64,000 nt of DNA from Brevundimonas poindexterae (GTDB lineage Bacteria; Pseudomonadota; Alphaproteobacteria; Caulobacterales; Caulobacteraceae): assembly GCF_020524625.1 (NCBI RefSeq), contig NZ_JAIVLL010000006.1:26664-90663 (forward strand). The letters are read 5' to 3'. The first letter of the stretch is position 1. Each line of letters begins with the position of its first letter. The notes under the pieces were generated by a model. The model did not search any database. It was not told the DNA's origin and saw only the letters and a program-made list of their open reading frames with translations. Shown here piece after piece: positions 31,853 through 40,447 of this stretch. Both the position numbers and the translations under genes were made by a program.

Positions 31853-34126
31853 ATGGATCCGATGGAAGAAATCAAGGCTACCTTCTTTCAGGAATGCGAC
31901 GAACTGCTCGCGGACCTGGAAAGCGGCCTGCTGGAGATGGAGGCCGGTGCCACCGACCCCGAAACCGTCAACGCCGTCTTCCGTGCGGTCCATTCGGTGA
32001 AGGGCGGGGCCGGCGCCTTCGGTCTCGACACCCTGGTACGCTTTGCCCACGTCTTTGAAACCACCCTGGATGCGGTCCGCAACCAGACGCTTGAGGCCGA
32101 CGCGGCCGTCGTCCGGGTCATGCTGCGCTCGGCCGACCGCCTGTCCGACCACATCACCGCGGCCAAGGCCGGGGAGGATCTGGGCGAGGAGGGCGATCAG
32201 GCCCTGATCCAGGAACTGCAGGCCTTCCTCGGCGATGTCGAGGACGACACCGCCGGCGACGACATGCCCGACTTCGGCTTCAAGCCGATGCTGATCTCGC
32301 TGGGCGATGATCCGGCGCCGCTCGAGCTCGCGCCGGTCGCCAACGGTCCATGGGAAATCATCCTGCGGCCCCAGGCGGCCCTGTACCGGAACGGCAATGA
32401 TCCGGCGGTCCTGCTGCGGGAACTGGCGATGCTGGGCCAGACCACGGTCACCCTGGACGACAGCGGCGTGCCCGACCTCAACGATCTCGACGCCCAGGGC
32501 GCCTATCTGTGCTGGACGGTCAGCATGCCGGGCACGGTCGAGGAAGACCGTATCCGGGAGGTCTTCGAATTTGCGGACTTTGACTGCGATCTGACCATCC
32601 GGCGCTCGGCCGGAGAGGGTGCAAACGAGATCGTCGAGGCGCCGCTGCCGGTGCTGGCGGTGGAAGAGGCCCCCGCCGTGCCGGAGCCGCTCGCCGATGC
32701 CCCCGTCGAGGGCGAGGCCTTCTCGCTGGACGCCATCCTGGCCATGGCGCGGGATGCCGCTGCCGCAACGGAACTGACCGGGGATGTCCCGGCCCCGCAG
32801 GCTGACGTTTCTGATGTTTCTCAAGCTCCGGCCCCCCAAGGGTCGGCGGTCGAGGCCTCGCCTCCTGCCTCCGCGCCCCCCCGTGCGGCGAGCGAGGCCT
32901 CGACCGGGTCTTCCGCGACGCCGACGCAGCAGACCATCCGCGTCGATCTGGACCGCGTGGATCGCCTGATCGATCTGGTCGGCGAGCTGGTCATCAACCA
33001 GGCCATGCTGGCGCAGAAGGTTCTGGAGGAGGGCGCCGCGCCCTCGGGCAGCGTCGCCTTGGGTCTGGACGACCTGGAGCAGCTGACGCGCGAAATCCAG
33101 GACAGCGTCATGGCCATCCGCGCCCAGCCGGTGAAGTCGGTCTTCCAGCGCATGCCGCGCCTGGTCCGCGAAGTGGCGGGCATGACGGGCAAGTCCGTCC
33201 GACTGGTCACCGAGGGCGAGAACACCGAGGTCGACAAGACGGTAATCGAACGCCTGTCCGATCCGCTGACCCACATGATCCGCAATGCGATCGATCATGG
33301 TCTGGAGACGCCGGAGCAGCGGCGCGAGGCCGGCAAGCCTGAAGAGGGCACCATCCGTCTGGCCGCCCTGCACCGCTCGGGCCGGATCGTCATCGAGATC
33401 TCGGATGACGGCAAGGGCATTGACCGGACCCGGGTCAAGGCGATCGCCGTCGAGCGCGGCCTGATCGATGCCGACGCGACGCTGACGGATGAGGAGATCG
33501 ACAATCTGATCTTCGCGCCGGGCTTCTCGACCGCCTCGACCATTTCGGACATCTCGGGCCGCGGCGTGGGCATGGATGTGGTCAAGCGCTCGATCCAGGC
33601 GCTGGGCGGCCGCATCACCATTACCTCGACGCCCGGCAAAGGCTCGCTGTTCACCCTCAGCCTGCCGCTGACGCTGGCGGTGCTGGACGGCATGGTGGTG
33701 ACGGTCGGTGACCAGACCCTGGTCGTGCCGATCACCGTCATCGTCGAGACGCTGCAGCCCAAGGCGTCGGACATCCGGGGCCTGGGCCCCGAAGGCACGG
33801 TTCTGGCCGTGCGCGGCAGCCATGTGCCGATGGTCGACGTCGGCCAGGCGCTGAAGTTCCCGAGCCAAGGCAACGCCCGTGCCGGTGTGACCCTGCTGGT
33901 CGAGAGCGAACTGGGCGGCCTGATCGCCTTGCGTGTCGACGCGATCCAGGGCCAGCGCCAGGTGGTGATCAAGAGCCTGGAACAGAACTACCGCCAGGTC
34001 AGCGGCATCGCCGCCGCAACCATCCTCGGGGACGGCCGCGTGGCCCTGATCCTCGATGTCGACGGTCTCGTGGCCACCCGGCGCCCGGCCGTCGCCCCCC
34101 AACAACCCCTTGCCCAGGCGAGCTGA
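31853..34126 (+). CDS. cheA: Chemotaxis histidine kinase CheA
   Basis: A 757-residue kinase that phosphorylates CheY and CheB in response to the receptor. P1 holds the phospho-site H47 in FRAVHSVKGGAGAFG. A long acidic and Pro/Ala-rich region (150-360), probably a P2-like domain plus linker, follows. Next are the dimerisation helices (RVDRLIDLVGELVINQAML), the ATPase with HMIRNAIDHGLE and ISDDGKGID and GRGVGMDVVK, and a C-terminal CheW-like domain from about 625. Length is slightly above average because of the linker. It lies 9 bp after cheY and 3 bp before cheW. Confidence 0.97.
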   Translation: MDPMEEIKATFFQECDELLADLESGLLEMEAGATDPETVNAVFRAVHSVKGGAGAFGLDTLVRFAHVFETTLDAVRNQTLEADAAVVRVMLRSADRLSDHITAAKAGEDLGEEGDQALIQELQAFLGDVEDDTAGDDMPDFGFKPMLISLGDDPAPLELAPVANGPWEIILRPQAALYRNGNDPAVLLRELAMLGQTTVTLDDSGVPDLNDLDAQGAYLCWTVSMPGTVEEDRIREVFEFADFDCDLTIRRSAGEGANEIVEAPLPVLAVEEAPAVPEPLADAPVEGEAFSLDAILAMARDAAAATELTGDVPAPQADVSDVSQAPAPQGSAVEASPPASAPPRAASEASTGSSATPTQQTIRVDLDRVDRLIDLVGELVINQAMLAQKVLEEGAAPSGSVALGLDDLEQLTREIQDSVMAIRAQPVKSVFQRMPRLVREVAGMTGKSVRLVTEGENTEVDKTVIERLSDPLTHMIRNAIDHGLETPEQRREAGKPEEGTIRLAALHRSGRIVIEISDDGKGIDRTRVKAIAVERGLIDADATLTDEEIDNLIFAPGFSTASTISDISGRGVGMDVVKRSIQALGGRITITSTPGKGSLFTLSLPLTLAVLDGMVVTVGDQTLVVPITVIVETLQPKASDIRGLGPEGTVLAVRGSHVPMVDVGQALKFPSQGNARAGVTLLVESELGGLIALRVDAIQGQRQVVIKSLEQNYRQVSGIAAATILGDGRVALILDVDGLVATRRPAVAPQQPLAQAS

Positions 34127-34129
34127 CCC

Positions 34130-34588
34130 ATGACCCAGGATAACGACAAGACGCACGAGCTCATCGCCTTCCGCATCGGCGCCCAGCAATTCTGCGTGGA
34201 CATCCGCGCGGTGCGCGAGATCCGGGGCTGGGCCATGGCCACCCCGCTGCCGCAGGCCCCGACCTGGGTGAAGGGGGTCATCAACCTGCGCGGTACGGTG
34301 CTGCCCATCATCGACCTGGGCGCCCGTCTGGGGTTTGGCGCCACCGAGCCATCGCAACGTCACGTGATCATCGTGGCCCGCATCGGCGACAAGACCGTCG
34401 GCCTGCTGGTCGAGGCCGTGTCCGACATCCTGACGGTGGGCTCGGAATCCATCCAGCCGGCGCCCGATGTGTCGTGCGAGGCGGTGCGCTGCTTCGTGAA
34501 GGGCGTCATCGCTCAGGAAGCTGACATGATCAGCCTGGTCTCGCTCGACGGCATTCTGCCCGAGGCCGAACTGCGCGAGGCCGCATGA
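34130..34588 (+). CDS. cheW: Chemotaxis coupling protein CheW
   Basis: A 152-residue adaptor joining CheA to the receptor. It has [21 protein letters not shown], the ligand loop [20 protein letters not shown], and the second SH3-like half with [11 protein letters not shown]. Length is normal. It overlaps cheR by 4 bp (ATGA), showing translational coupling. Confidence 0.96.
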   Translation: MTQDNDKTHELIAFRIGAQQFCVDIRAVREIRGWAMATPLPQAPTWVKGVINLRGTVLPIIDLGARLGFGATEPSQRHVIIVARIGDKTVGLLVEAVSDILTVGSESIQPAPDVSCEAVRCFVKGVIAQEADMISLVSLDGILPEAELREAA

Positions 34589-35448
34589 CCGCTGCCGCCC
34601 GCCAACGCAACTCGGACATCGCCTCTCCCGGCGAATATCTCTTCACCTGGAAGGATTTCTCGGAGATCGCGGGCCTGCTGTACGCCATGTCGGGCATCCA
34701 CATGGTCGAGGCCAAGGCGTCGCTCATGTATTCGCGGCTGGCCAAGCGCGTGCGCGCGCTGAAGTTGCCGGACTTTGCCGCCTATTGCGAGCTGGTGCGC
34801 GACGAATCCCAGGTCGAGGAGCGCAGCGCCATGCTGAGCGCGTTGACGACCAATGTGACCCGCTTCTACCGCGAGCCGCACCATTTCGATCACCTGCGCA
34901 GCAAGGTCATGCCCCGGCTGGCCGAGACGGCGCGCGCCGGCGGCCGGGTGCGTCTGTGGTCTGCCGGCTGCTCGGCCGGCCATGAGCCCTATTCCATGGC
35001 CATGACGGTGCTGGAGGCGCTGCCGGAGGCCGCCAGGCTGGACGTGCGCATCCTGGCCTCGGACATCGATCCGCAGATCGTCGCCCGGGCGGCGGCCGGC
35101 ATCTATTCGGACGACGACGTCGACCCCATCCCGACCGCTGTACGCAGCCGCCATGTGCGCCGGGTCGAGGGGGGCTGGAAGGTTTCGGACGAGGTCCAGG
35201 GCCTGATCACCTTCCGCACCCTGAACCTCCTGGGCGACTGGCCGATGCGCGGCCGGTTCGACGTCATCTTCTGTCGCAACGTCGCCATCTATTTCGACGA
35301 CCAGACCCAGAACCGGCTGTTCGAGCGGTTCAGTGAACAACTGCATGACGGTGCCCAGCTGTACATCGGTCACTCGGAGCGGGCCATGAACCCGAACCTC
35401 AAGCCTGAGGGCCTGACGGGCTATCGCCGGGAGTCGCGCCGTGGCTAA
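34585..35448 (+). CDS. cheR: Chemotaxis protein methyltransferase CheR
   Basis: A 287-residue SAM-dependent enzyme that methylates glutamates on the receptor. The N-terminal domain has [17 protein letters not shown]. The SAM site is [16 protein letters not shown] with [12 protein letters not shown], and FCRNVAIYF is the catalytic-fold strand. Length is normal and the beta-subdomain that binds the receptor pentapeptide is present, consistent with the SWEEF tail of the receptor in this operon. It overlaps cheW and cheB. Confidence 0.96.
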   Translation: MTAAARQRNSDIASPGEYLFTWKDFSEIAGLLYAMSGIHMVEAKASLMYSRLAKRVRALKLPDFAAYCELVRDESQVEERSAMLSALTTNVTRFYREPHHFDHLRSKVMPRLAETARAGGRVRLWSAGCSAGHEPYSMAMTVLEALPEAARLDVRILASDIDPQIVARAAAGIYSDDDVDPIPTAVRSRHVRRVEGGWKVSDEVQGLITFRTLNLLGDWPMRGRFDVIFCRNVAIYFDDQTQNRLFERFSEQLHDGAQLYIGHSERAMNPNLKPEGLTGYRRESRRG

Positions 35449-36490
35449 TCCTGTTACTGTCCTGATCGTTGATGACTCGGCCACCATGCGGGCCCTGATC
35501 GCCCAGCAGCTGCGCGCCGATCCCGGCATTCAGGTCGTGGGCGAGGCCGCGGATCCGCTTGAGGCCCGCGAGGCCATCAAGGCGCTGAACCCCGATGTCA
35601 TCACCCTGGATATCGAGATGCCGAACATGAACGGCCTCGACTTCCTCGAGCGGCTGATGCGCCTGCGCCCGACGCCGGTGGTCATGGTCTCGACCCTGAC
35701 CCAACGCGGCGCGGAAGCGACGCTGGAGGCCCTCGAACTGGGCGCGGTCGATTGTGTGGGCAAGCCGGTCGGCGCCTCGGCCGGCGAGTTCGGCAGCCTG
35801 TGCGAAAAGGTGCATGTGGCGGCTCGCGCCAGGGTCCGCGACCGGGCACCGCGCGAAGCGGCCCCGACCTCGCACGCCCCCTACACGCCCGGCGACCGGA
35901 TCATTGCCATCGGCGCCTCGACCGGTGGCGTCGAGGCCATACTGACGGTGCTGAGCCAGTTCCCCGCCAACTGTCCGCCGACGGTCATCACCCAGCATAT
36001 GCCGGCGACCTTCACGACCAGTTTTGCCGCCCGTATGGACAGGTCCTGCGCCCCGCACGTGACCGAAGCGCGCCCGGGTGCGCCGCTGGAAGTCGGCCAC
36101 ATCTATCTGGCGCCCGGTGGCCCCGCGCACCTGCGCGTCGCGGCCCGCGGCAACGGTCTGGTCTGTGCGCTGGACGAGTCGGACCTCGTCTCGGGACACC
36201 GGCCGTCGGTCGATGTGCTGTTCAGCTCGGTCGCCCGCGCCACCTCCCAGGCCGTGGGTGTGATCCTGACCGGCATGGGCCGCGATGGCGCCGAAGGCCT
36301 GCTGCGCATGCGTGAGGCGGGCGCGACGACGATCGGCCAGGATGAGGCCAGCTGTATCGTCTACGGCATGCCGCGCGCGGCTCAGGAAATCGGCGCGGTC
36401 CAGCGCCAACTGCCTCTCAACCAGATCGGAGGCGCCCTGTTGCGTGCGGCATCCGCCTCCTCCGCCTCCCCCCGGAAAGGAGCTGCCTGA
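35441..36490 (+). CDS. cheB: Chemotaxis methylesterase/deamidase CheB
   Basis: A 349-residue enzyme that removes methyl groups from the receptor when phosphorylated. The receiver has VDDSATMR and D57 in [12 protein letters not shown]. The esterase triad is S160 in GASTGG, H186 in TQHMP and D282 in GMGRDGAEG. The start overlaps cheR by 8 bp and the stop overlaps the next gene by one base. The C-terminus is Ala/Ser/Pro-rich and probably flexible. Together with CheR it provides adaptation for the PAS receptor. Confidence 0.97.
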   Translation: MANPVTVLIVDDSATMRALIAQQLRADPGIQVVGEAADPLEAREAIKALNPDVITLDIEMPNMNGLDFLERLMRLRPTPVVMVSTLTQRGAEATLEALELGAVDCVGKPVGASAGEFGSLCEKVHVAARARVRDRAPREAAPTSHAPYTPGDRIIAIGASTGGVEAILTVLSQFPANCPPTVITQHMPATFTTSFAARMDRSCAPHVTEARPGAPLEVGHIYLAPGGPAHLRVAARGNGLVCALDESDLVSGHRPSVDVLFSSVARATSQAVGVILTGMGRDGAEGLLRMREAGATTIGQDEASCIVYGMPRAAQEIGAVQRQLPLNQIGGALLRAASASSASPRKGAA

Positions 36491-36879
36491 TGCCCGCCGG
36501 CTCTGACATTCGTGCCCTGATCGTCGACGATCAACAGACGATACGCTCGCTGGTGCGCGCGGGCCTGAAGGACATCGGCATCCACAACATCGAGGATGCC
36601 GTGGATGGTGAGGACGCGCTGCGTGTGCTGCTCAGCGCGCGCATCAATCTGATCATCTCGGACTTCAACATGCCGAAGCTGGACGGGCTTGGCCTGTTGC
36701 GTGCGGTGCGTATGACGCCGCAGCTGAAGTCGACAGGCTTCATCATGCTGACCGGCCGGGCCGATACCGAACTGGTGCAGCGGGCCCAGCAGTTCGGGGT
36801 CAACAACTATCTGGTCAAGCCGTTCACGGTCGCCACCCTGCGGGCCAAGATCGAGGAAGTGTACGGGGCGATCACGTGA
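36490..36879 (+). CDS. cheY: Chemotaxis response regulator CheY (second copy)
   Basis: A 129-residue single receiver: [16 protein letters not shown], phospho-Asp in [14 protein letters not shown], switch Thr in MLTGRAD and Lys in YLVKPFT. It differs from the first CheY in the helix after the acidic pocket, so the two probably have different partners (motor versus phosphate sink or accessory target). TGATG overlaps join it to cheB and cheD. Confidence 0.93.
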   Translation: MPAGSDIRALIVDDQQTIRSLVRAGLKDIGIHNIEDAVDGEDALRVLLSARINLIISDFNMPKLDGLGLLRAVRMTPQLKSTGFIMLTGRADTELVQRAQQFGVNNYLVKPFTVATLRAKIEEVYGAIT

Positions 36880-37445
36880 TGACGGCACCCCCCCGCCCTG
36901 TTGCCGAACCCGAGACCCGCGTCCATGTCGGACAGGGCGAGTTCGAGGTGACCGATCGCCACGACCTGGTGTTCTCGACCATCCTCGGCTCGTGCGTGTC
37001 GGCCTGCATCCGCGACCCGTCGCTGGGCATTGGCGGCATGAACCACTTCCTGCTGCCTGCCGCCCCCGGCAGTGGCGCCGACGACCGGCGCTATGGCGTT
37101 CAGGCCATGGAACTGCTCGTCAACGCCCTGCTGGCCATGGGGGCCAACCGCCATCGGCTGGAGGCCAAGGTGTTCGGCGGTGGCCGGATGAGCGCCGGCT
37201 TGGTCGATATCGGCAGCAAGAACGTCACCTTCGTGCGCCAGTTTCTGGGGGACGAAGGCATTCCGATCGTGGGCGAGAGCCTGGGCGGTCTTCAGGCGCG
37301 GCGAATTCACTACTGGCCGGCAACCGGTCGGGCCAAGCAGCAGCTGGTGGCGGATCCGGGTCTGGCGGCCCGCGAACGCGCCCTGGCCGAGCGCGCCTCC
37401 CGGGTGGTCGAGCGCGAACCGGTCGGCGATCTGGAGCTGTTTTGA
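36879..37445 (+). CDS. cheD: Chemoreceptor glutamine deamidase CheD
   Basis: A 188-residue enzyme that deamidates receptor glutamines and can cooperate with CheC-type phosphatases. The catalytic pair is C39 in ILGSCVSAC and H56 in GGMNHFLLP, and KVFGGGRM is conserved. ATG at 36879 overlaps the preceding stop; a GTG three bases earlier is possible. No CheC gene is seen in the window. Confidence 0.95.
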   Translation: MTAPPRPVAEPETRVHVGQGEFEVTDRHDLVFSTILGSCVSACIRDPSLGIGGMNHFLLPAAPGSGADDRRYGVQAMELLVNALLAMGANRHRLEAKVFGGGRMSAGLVDIGSKNVTFVRQFLGDEGIPIVGESLGGLQARRIHYWPATGRAKQQLVADPGLAARERALAERASRVVEREPVGDLELF

Positions 37446-37801
37446 TGGGGCGCGCAATGGAGACAGAAACGGTTCTGCAGACGATCCTGGCGAGGCTGGC
37501 GGCCGAGGTTGCCGACCTTGCGGCCCGGTCACGTGTCCTCGAGGACCGCCTCGCCGGCGAGACCGAGCCCCCGACCGACGTGGACATCCAGGACCTCGAC
37601 TCGCTGACCCAGCATCTGGAGGGCACCGCCTCGGTGCTCGCGGCGCTGTCGCTCGCCACGTCCGGACGCCAGTCGATCGACGAAGCCTGGCTGGGCCGGA
37701 TCACCGGCGCCTTGCAGCTGCAGGGGCTGGCCAGCCGTCTGGCAGGGGGCACGCCGCGGGGGGACACCGCTCGAAACACAGGTGAGTACGAGCTATGGTA
37801 G
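37445..37801 (+). CDS. Small CheU-like protein of the chemotaxis operon
   Basis: A 118-residue acidic protein with no recognised catalytic motif. It begins METETVLQTILARLAAEVADL and is mostly helical, with a likely coiled coil in the first 45 residues. The remainder (LTQHLEGTASVLAALSLATSG) is also helical. Its place between cheD and a divergent receiver gene matches cheU of Caulobacter as I recall the order, hence the name; sequence similarity was not tested. The start ATG overlaps the cheD stop, and its stop overlaps the next start. It could act as a scaffold or as a partner of the third receiver. Confidence 0.7.
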   Translation: MGRAMETETVLQTILARLAAEVADLAARSRVLEDRLAGETEPPTDVDIQDLDSLTQHLEGTASVLAALSLATSGRQSIDEAWLGRITGALQLQGLASRLAGGTPRGDTARNTGEYELW

Positions 37802-38409
37802 TCGCCGAAAAACCCGCCGCTGGCGGCAGCGCCCGCATCAATCTGCGCAATGTGACGGTGCTGTGCGTGGACTCCAATTCGCTGGGCCTCGATGTGCTCG
37901 GCCAGATGCTGATGGGCTTTGGCGTGGAGCGTATCCGCCGCGCCGCCACGCTGGAAGATGCCAAGTCCGTCCTGTCGCGCGAGCAGATAGACTTCACCCT
38001 CGTCGACAGCACGGTGAACGAGGAGTCGGGCTATGAACTGGTGCGCTGGCTGCGCCAGTCGACGCTGGACCCCAACCGGTTCGCCCCCGTCATCGTGACC
38101 AGCTCGCATACACCCAAGAGCGAGATCGCCTCGGCGCGCGACTGTGGCGCCAACTTCGTGGTGGCCAAGCCGCTGTCACCCAGCGTGCTGATGCAGCGGA
38201 TGCTCTGGATCTCCAAGGGCGGTCGCCAGTTTGTCGAGGCCGCGAAGTATGTCGGCCCGGACCGGCGGTTCAAATACGACGGCGTGCCCGAGGGCACGAA
38301 GGGCCGGCGAGGATCCGACCTGTCCACCGCGCTCGGCGCGGCCAAGGAACCGAACCTCGATCAGGAGCAAATCAACAGCGTGCTCAAACCCCAGAAGGTC
38401 GCCCTATGA
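37795..38409 (+). CDS. Divergent receiver protein (CheYIII-like)
   Basis: A 204-residue protein with one receiver domain (about residues 17-140) and a 60-residue basic, probably disordered tail. The pocket reads LCVDSNSLG, with one acidic residue where most receivers have two. The phospho-Asp (FTLVDSTVNEESG) and Lys (VVAKPLSP) are kept. Metal binding and phosphorylation may therefore be weakened. The tail contains GPDRRFKYDG, a segment often seen in alphaproteobacterial receivers of this type. It overlaps the cheU-like gene and the cheE-like gene, and is the third receiver of the operon. Confidence 0.82.
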   Translation: MVVAEKPAAGGSARINLRNVTVLCVDSNSLGLDVLGQMLMGFGVERIRRAATLEDAKSVLSREQIDFTLVDSTVNEESGYELVRWLRQSTLDPNRFAPVIVTSSHTPKSEIASARDCGANFVVAKPLSPSVLMQRMLWISKGGRQFVEAAKYVGPDRRFKYDGVPEGTKGRRGSDLSTALGAAKEPNLDQEQINSVLKPQKVAL

Positions 38410-38897
38410 GTGGCACAAAATTCCGAATGGTCGAGACGGCCTTCGAGCGCGAGGCACGCCGGCCGGGCGGCAAGCGGGTCTCTGAATGTCTGGTCGAGGC
38501 GCATGCCAATCTCGAGGTGCTGGCCCCCCGCACCCTGCCGCGGTTCCAGGAAGGTCTGGACCGGATCCGCACCATTGTCGGCAACGGGCGCGACCGGCCT
38601 TCGGACGAGCACCTCAGGCACATCTTCCGCATCGCCGACGGGCTGATCGCCTTTTGCCTGACGGTGAACCGGCCGGGGCTGGACCAGGTCCTGCTGCGGA
38701 CCGCGCTGCTGAGCGACGCCGTGCACGGCAGCGATCTCTGGATCCCGGGGACCTTTGCGCCGCTGATCGAGACGTTCCAGTTGACCCTGGACGGGTCGCT
38801 GGAGCTGCCGCAGGTCAGCACCCTGATCGAGAACATCGACCTGTGCATTGTCCGCTACAAGAAGGCCGAGCGGGACGCGGTGCTGATCGACGCCTAG
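38406..38897 (+). CDS. CheE-like protein, last gene of the chemotaxis operon
   Basis: A 163-residue helical protein without known catalytic motifs. Segments such as DEHLRHIFRIADGLIAFCLTV and LIENIDLCIVRYKKAERD predict a helical bundle. Its position after a CheYIII-like gene matches cheE of Caulobacter, an operon member implicated in chemotaxis behaviour but with undefined chemistry. The ATG overlaps the previous stop by 4 bp (ATGA). The 3' end overlaps the convergent secreted-protein gene by 4 bp, and no terminator is seen between them. Confidence 0.68.
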   Translation: MSGTKFRMVETAFEREARRPGGKRVSECLVEAHANLEVLAPRTLPRFQEGLDRIRTIVGNGRDRPSDEHLRHIFRIADGLIAFCLTVNRPGLDQVLLRTALLSDAVHGSDLWIPGTFAPLIETFQLTLDGSLELPQVSTLIENIDLCIVRYKKAERDAVLIDA

Positions 38898-39331
38898 CGG
38901 TTCTGGCCGATGTAGGCGGTCACCGAGGGCCAGGAGCCCTGGCTGGAGCGCTTTTCGTTGCAGGCCACCTCATAGAGGAAGCCGTAGTTGGTGCCCTCGA
39001 CGACGGGCTCCCAGTCGGCCTCTTCCTCGTAGCGATCCACCATCGCCCCCGAGCCGTCGTAGGTTTCGGTCGCCATGAAGCGGATTTCGCGCGCCCCGCA
39101 GCGCAGGGCATAGGTGTCGATCTCGTGGCTGAAGTCGGTGAGCGTCAGCGGCACGCGCGCCACCTTCACCCGAGTCGCGCCATCGACCAGCGCCAGCGTC
39201 CCGGCATCGGCCATGTAGACAGTCGAACTGCTGCGCGAGAACGGGTGCCAGTCCGAGGCAGGTGTCGGTGGGTCCTGAACCTGAGCCGACGTCATCGTCA
39301 GAGTCAGGGCGGTCAAAATCGGGATCAGCAT
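38894..39331 (-). CDS. Surface-adhesin-E-like exported protein
   Basis: A 145-residue protein with an N-terminal signal (MLIPILTALTLTMTSAQVQ). The body resembles the adhesin-E family: strands with TVYMADAGTLA, an EIDTYALRCGAREIRFMATETYDG segment split by its single Cys, and the ending DWEPVVEGTNYGFLYEVACNEK. Two Cys residues probably form a disulfide. ATG at 39331 has GGAGGAACCG just upstream. The family is named after a Haemophilus surface protein that binds host matrix, but most members are uncharacterised envelope proteins, so adhesion should not be assumed. Confidence 0.72.
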   Translation of the reverse strand: MLIPILTALTLTMTSAQVQDPPTPASDWHPFSRSSSTVYMADAGTLALVDGATRVKVARVPLTLTDFSHEIDTYALRCGAREIRFMATETYDGSGAMVDRYEEEADWEPVVEGTNYGFLYEVACNEKRSSQGSWPSVTAYIGQNR

Positions 39332-39453
39332 CGGTTCCTCCCCCAGAAGATCCGGGAGATAGATGAAGCCGATCACGCAACTTTGGCAAGCCCGGTGGTG
39401 TTTGCCCCATCCGGGCCGTTTTCCTGCCCGGATCGCCGTCGCAGGATAGGGTC

Positions 39454-40443
39454 ATGATTTCGCTGCTCGCCTTCTCCGGCCTGATCCTGTCGCTGGCCCT
39501 GCCGACCGGCGGGGCTCCCGCAGAGTTGCCGCCGGCCCCGGCGCCGGCCCCGACGCCCGTGTCGGAGGCCCCGGCCGCCCCGGCTATCGGGACCGAGGCG
39601 GCTCCGCAGGCCCGCTTCACTTCGCGGCGGATCACGGTCGAGGTGCGAGGGCCACAAAACGTCGACCCTGACCGACCGGTCCGCGACGTGATCCTGATCC
39701 CGGGTCTGGCCTCCACCAGTCTGGTCTGGGAGCCGGTCGCGCAGAGGCTGAGTGAAACCTACCGGGTGCATCTGGTCTCCGTGCGCGGCTTCGGAGACCT
39801 GGCGGCGGGGGACAACGGCACGGGTCTGGTCGCCGGCCCCGTGGCGGAGGAGGTCGCCCGCTACATCCGCAGCCAGCGCCTGCGCGCCCCGGCGGTGATC
39901 GGCCATTCAATGGGCGGGCAGATCGCGGTGAGACTGGCCAGCGACGGCCGGTCGGGCGTGGGGCGGATCATGATCGTCGACGCGGCGCCCTTCTTTCCGG
40001 CCCTGCTCGACGACCGGGCGACCGGAGAAGACCTGCAGCCGATCGCCGCGATCGCCTATCAGGCTGTCCTGTTCCTGGGCGACGACGCCCTGTCGCGGCA
40101 GGTCTGGGCCGAGGGCATGGGCTCGACCTCCGAGGCGCTCGAATCCTGGGTCGGCTGGCAGGGCGGCGACGCCCGGGTGCTGGCCCAGAGCCTCTATGAA
40201 GTCATGACCGTCGACCTGCGCCCCCGTCTGGCCCGCATCGATGTGCCGGTCACAGTGGTCTACGGCTGGAGCCGGCGTGAGGATTCGCCGCGCTACCGGC
40301 TGCAGTCCTCCTGGCGTCAGGCCTGGACCGGACTGCCGCGACCGCCGCGACTGGTGCCCATCGCGGGGGCCGAGCATATGGTGATGATCGACCAGCCCGC
40401 GCGCTTCATGGCGGCCGTCGACGAGTTCCTGGGCGCGCCGTGA
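39454..40443 (+). CDS. Alpha/beta-hydrolase, exported
   Basis: A 329-residue protein. A hydrophobic leader (MISLLAFSGLILSLALP) is followed by a Pro/Ala-rich spacer (residues 20-55) that suggests export to the periplasm. The hydrolase core has ILIPGLASTS (oxyanion loop), the nucleophile elbow GHSMGG, and a final His in GAEHMVMID. The Asp is probably in VVYGWSRREDS. Substrate cannot be told; similar proteins are annotated as esterases or lipases. It is convergent with recQ, 4 bp apart. Confidence 0.85.
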   Translation: MISLLAFSGLILSLALPTGGAPAELPPAPAPAPTPVSEAPAAPAIGTEAAPQARFTSRRITVEVRGPQNVDPDRPVRDVILIPGLASTSLVWEPVAQRLSETYRVHLVSVRGFGDLAAGDNGTGLVAGPVAEEVARYIRSQRLRAPAVIGHSMGGQIAVRLASDGRSGVGRIMIVDAAPFFPALLDDRATGEDLQPIAAIAYQAVLFLGDDALSRQVWAEGMGSTSEALESWVGWQGGDARVLAQSLYEVMTVDLRPRLARIDVPVTVVYGWSRREDSPRYRLQSSWRQAWTGLPRPPRLVPIAGAEHMVMIDQPARFMAAVDEFLGAP

Positions 40444-40447
40444 GGGA

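Noticed and set aside
28210..34363. Minus-strand open frames of 973 and 1011 residues opposite mcp, cheA and cheW
   Set aside because: They mirror genuine chemotaxis genes with clear motifs; low-complexity composition and no start signals.
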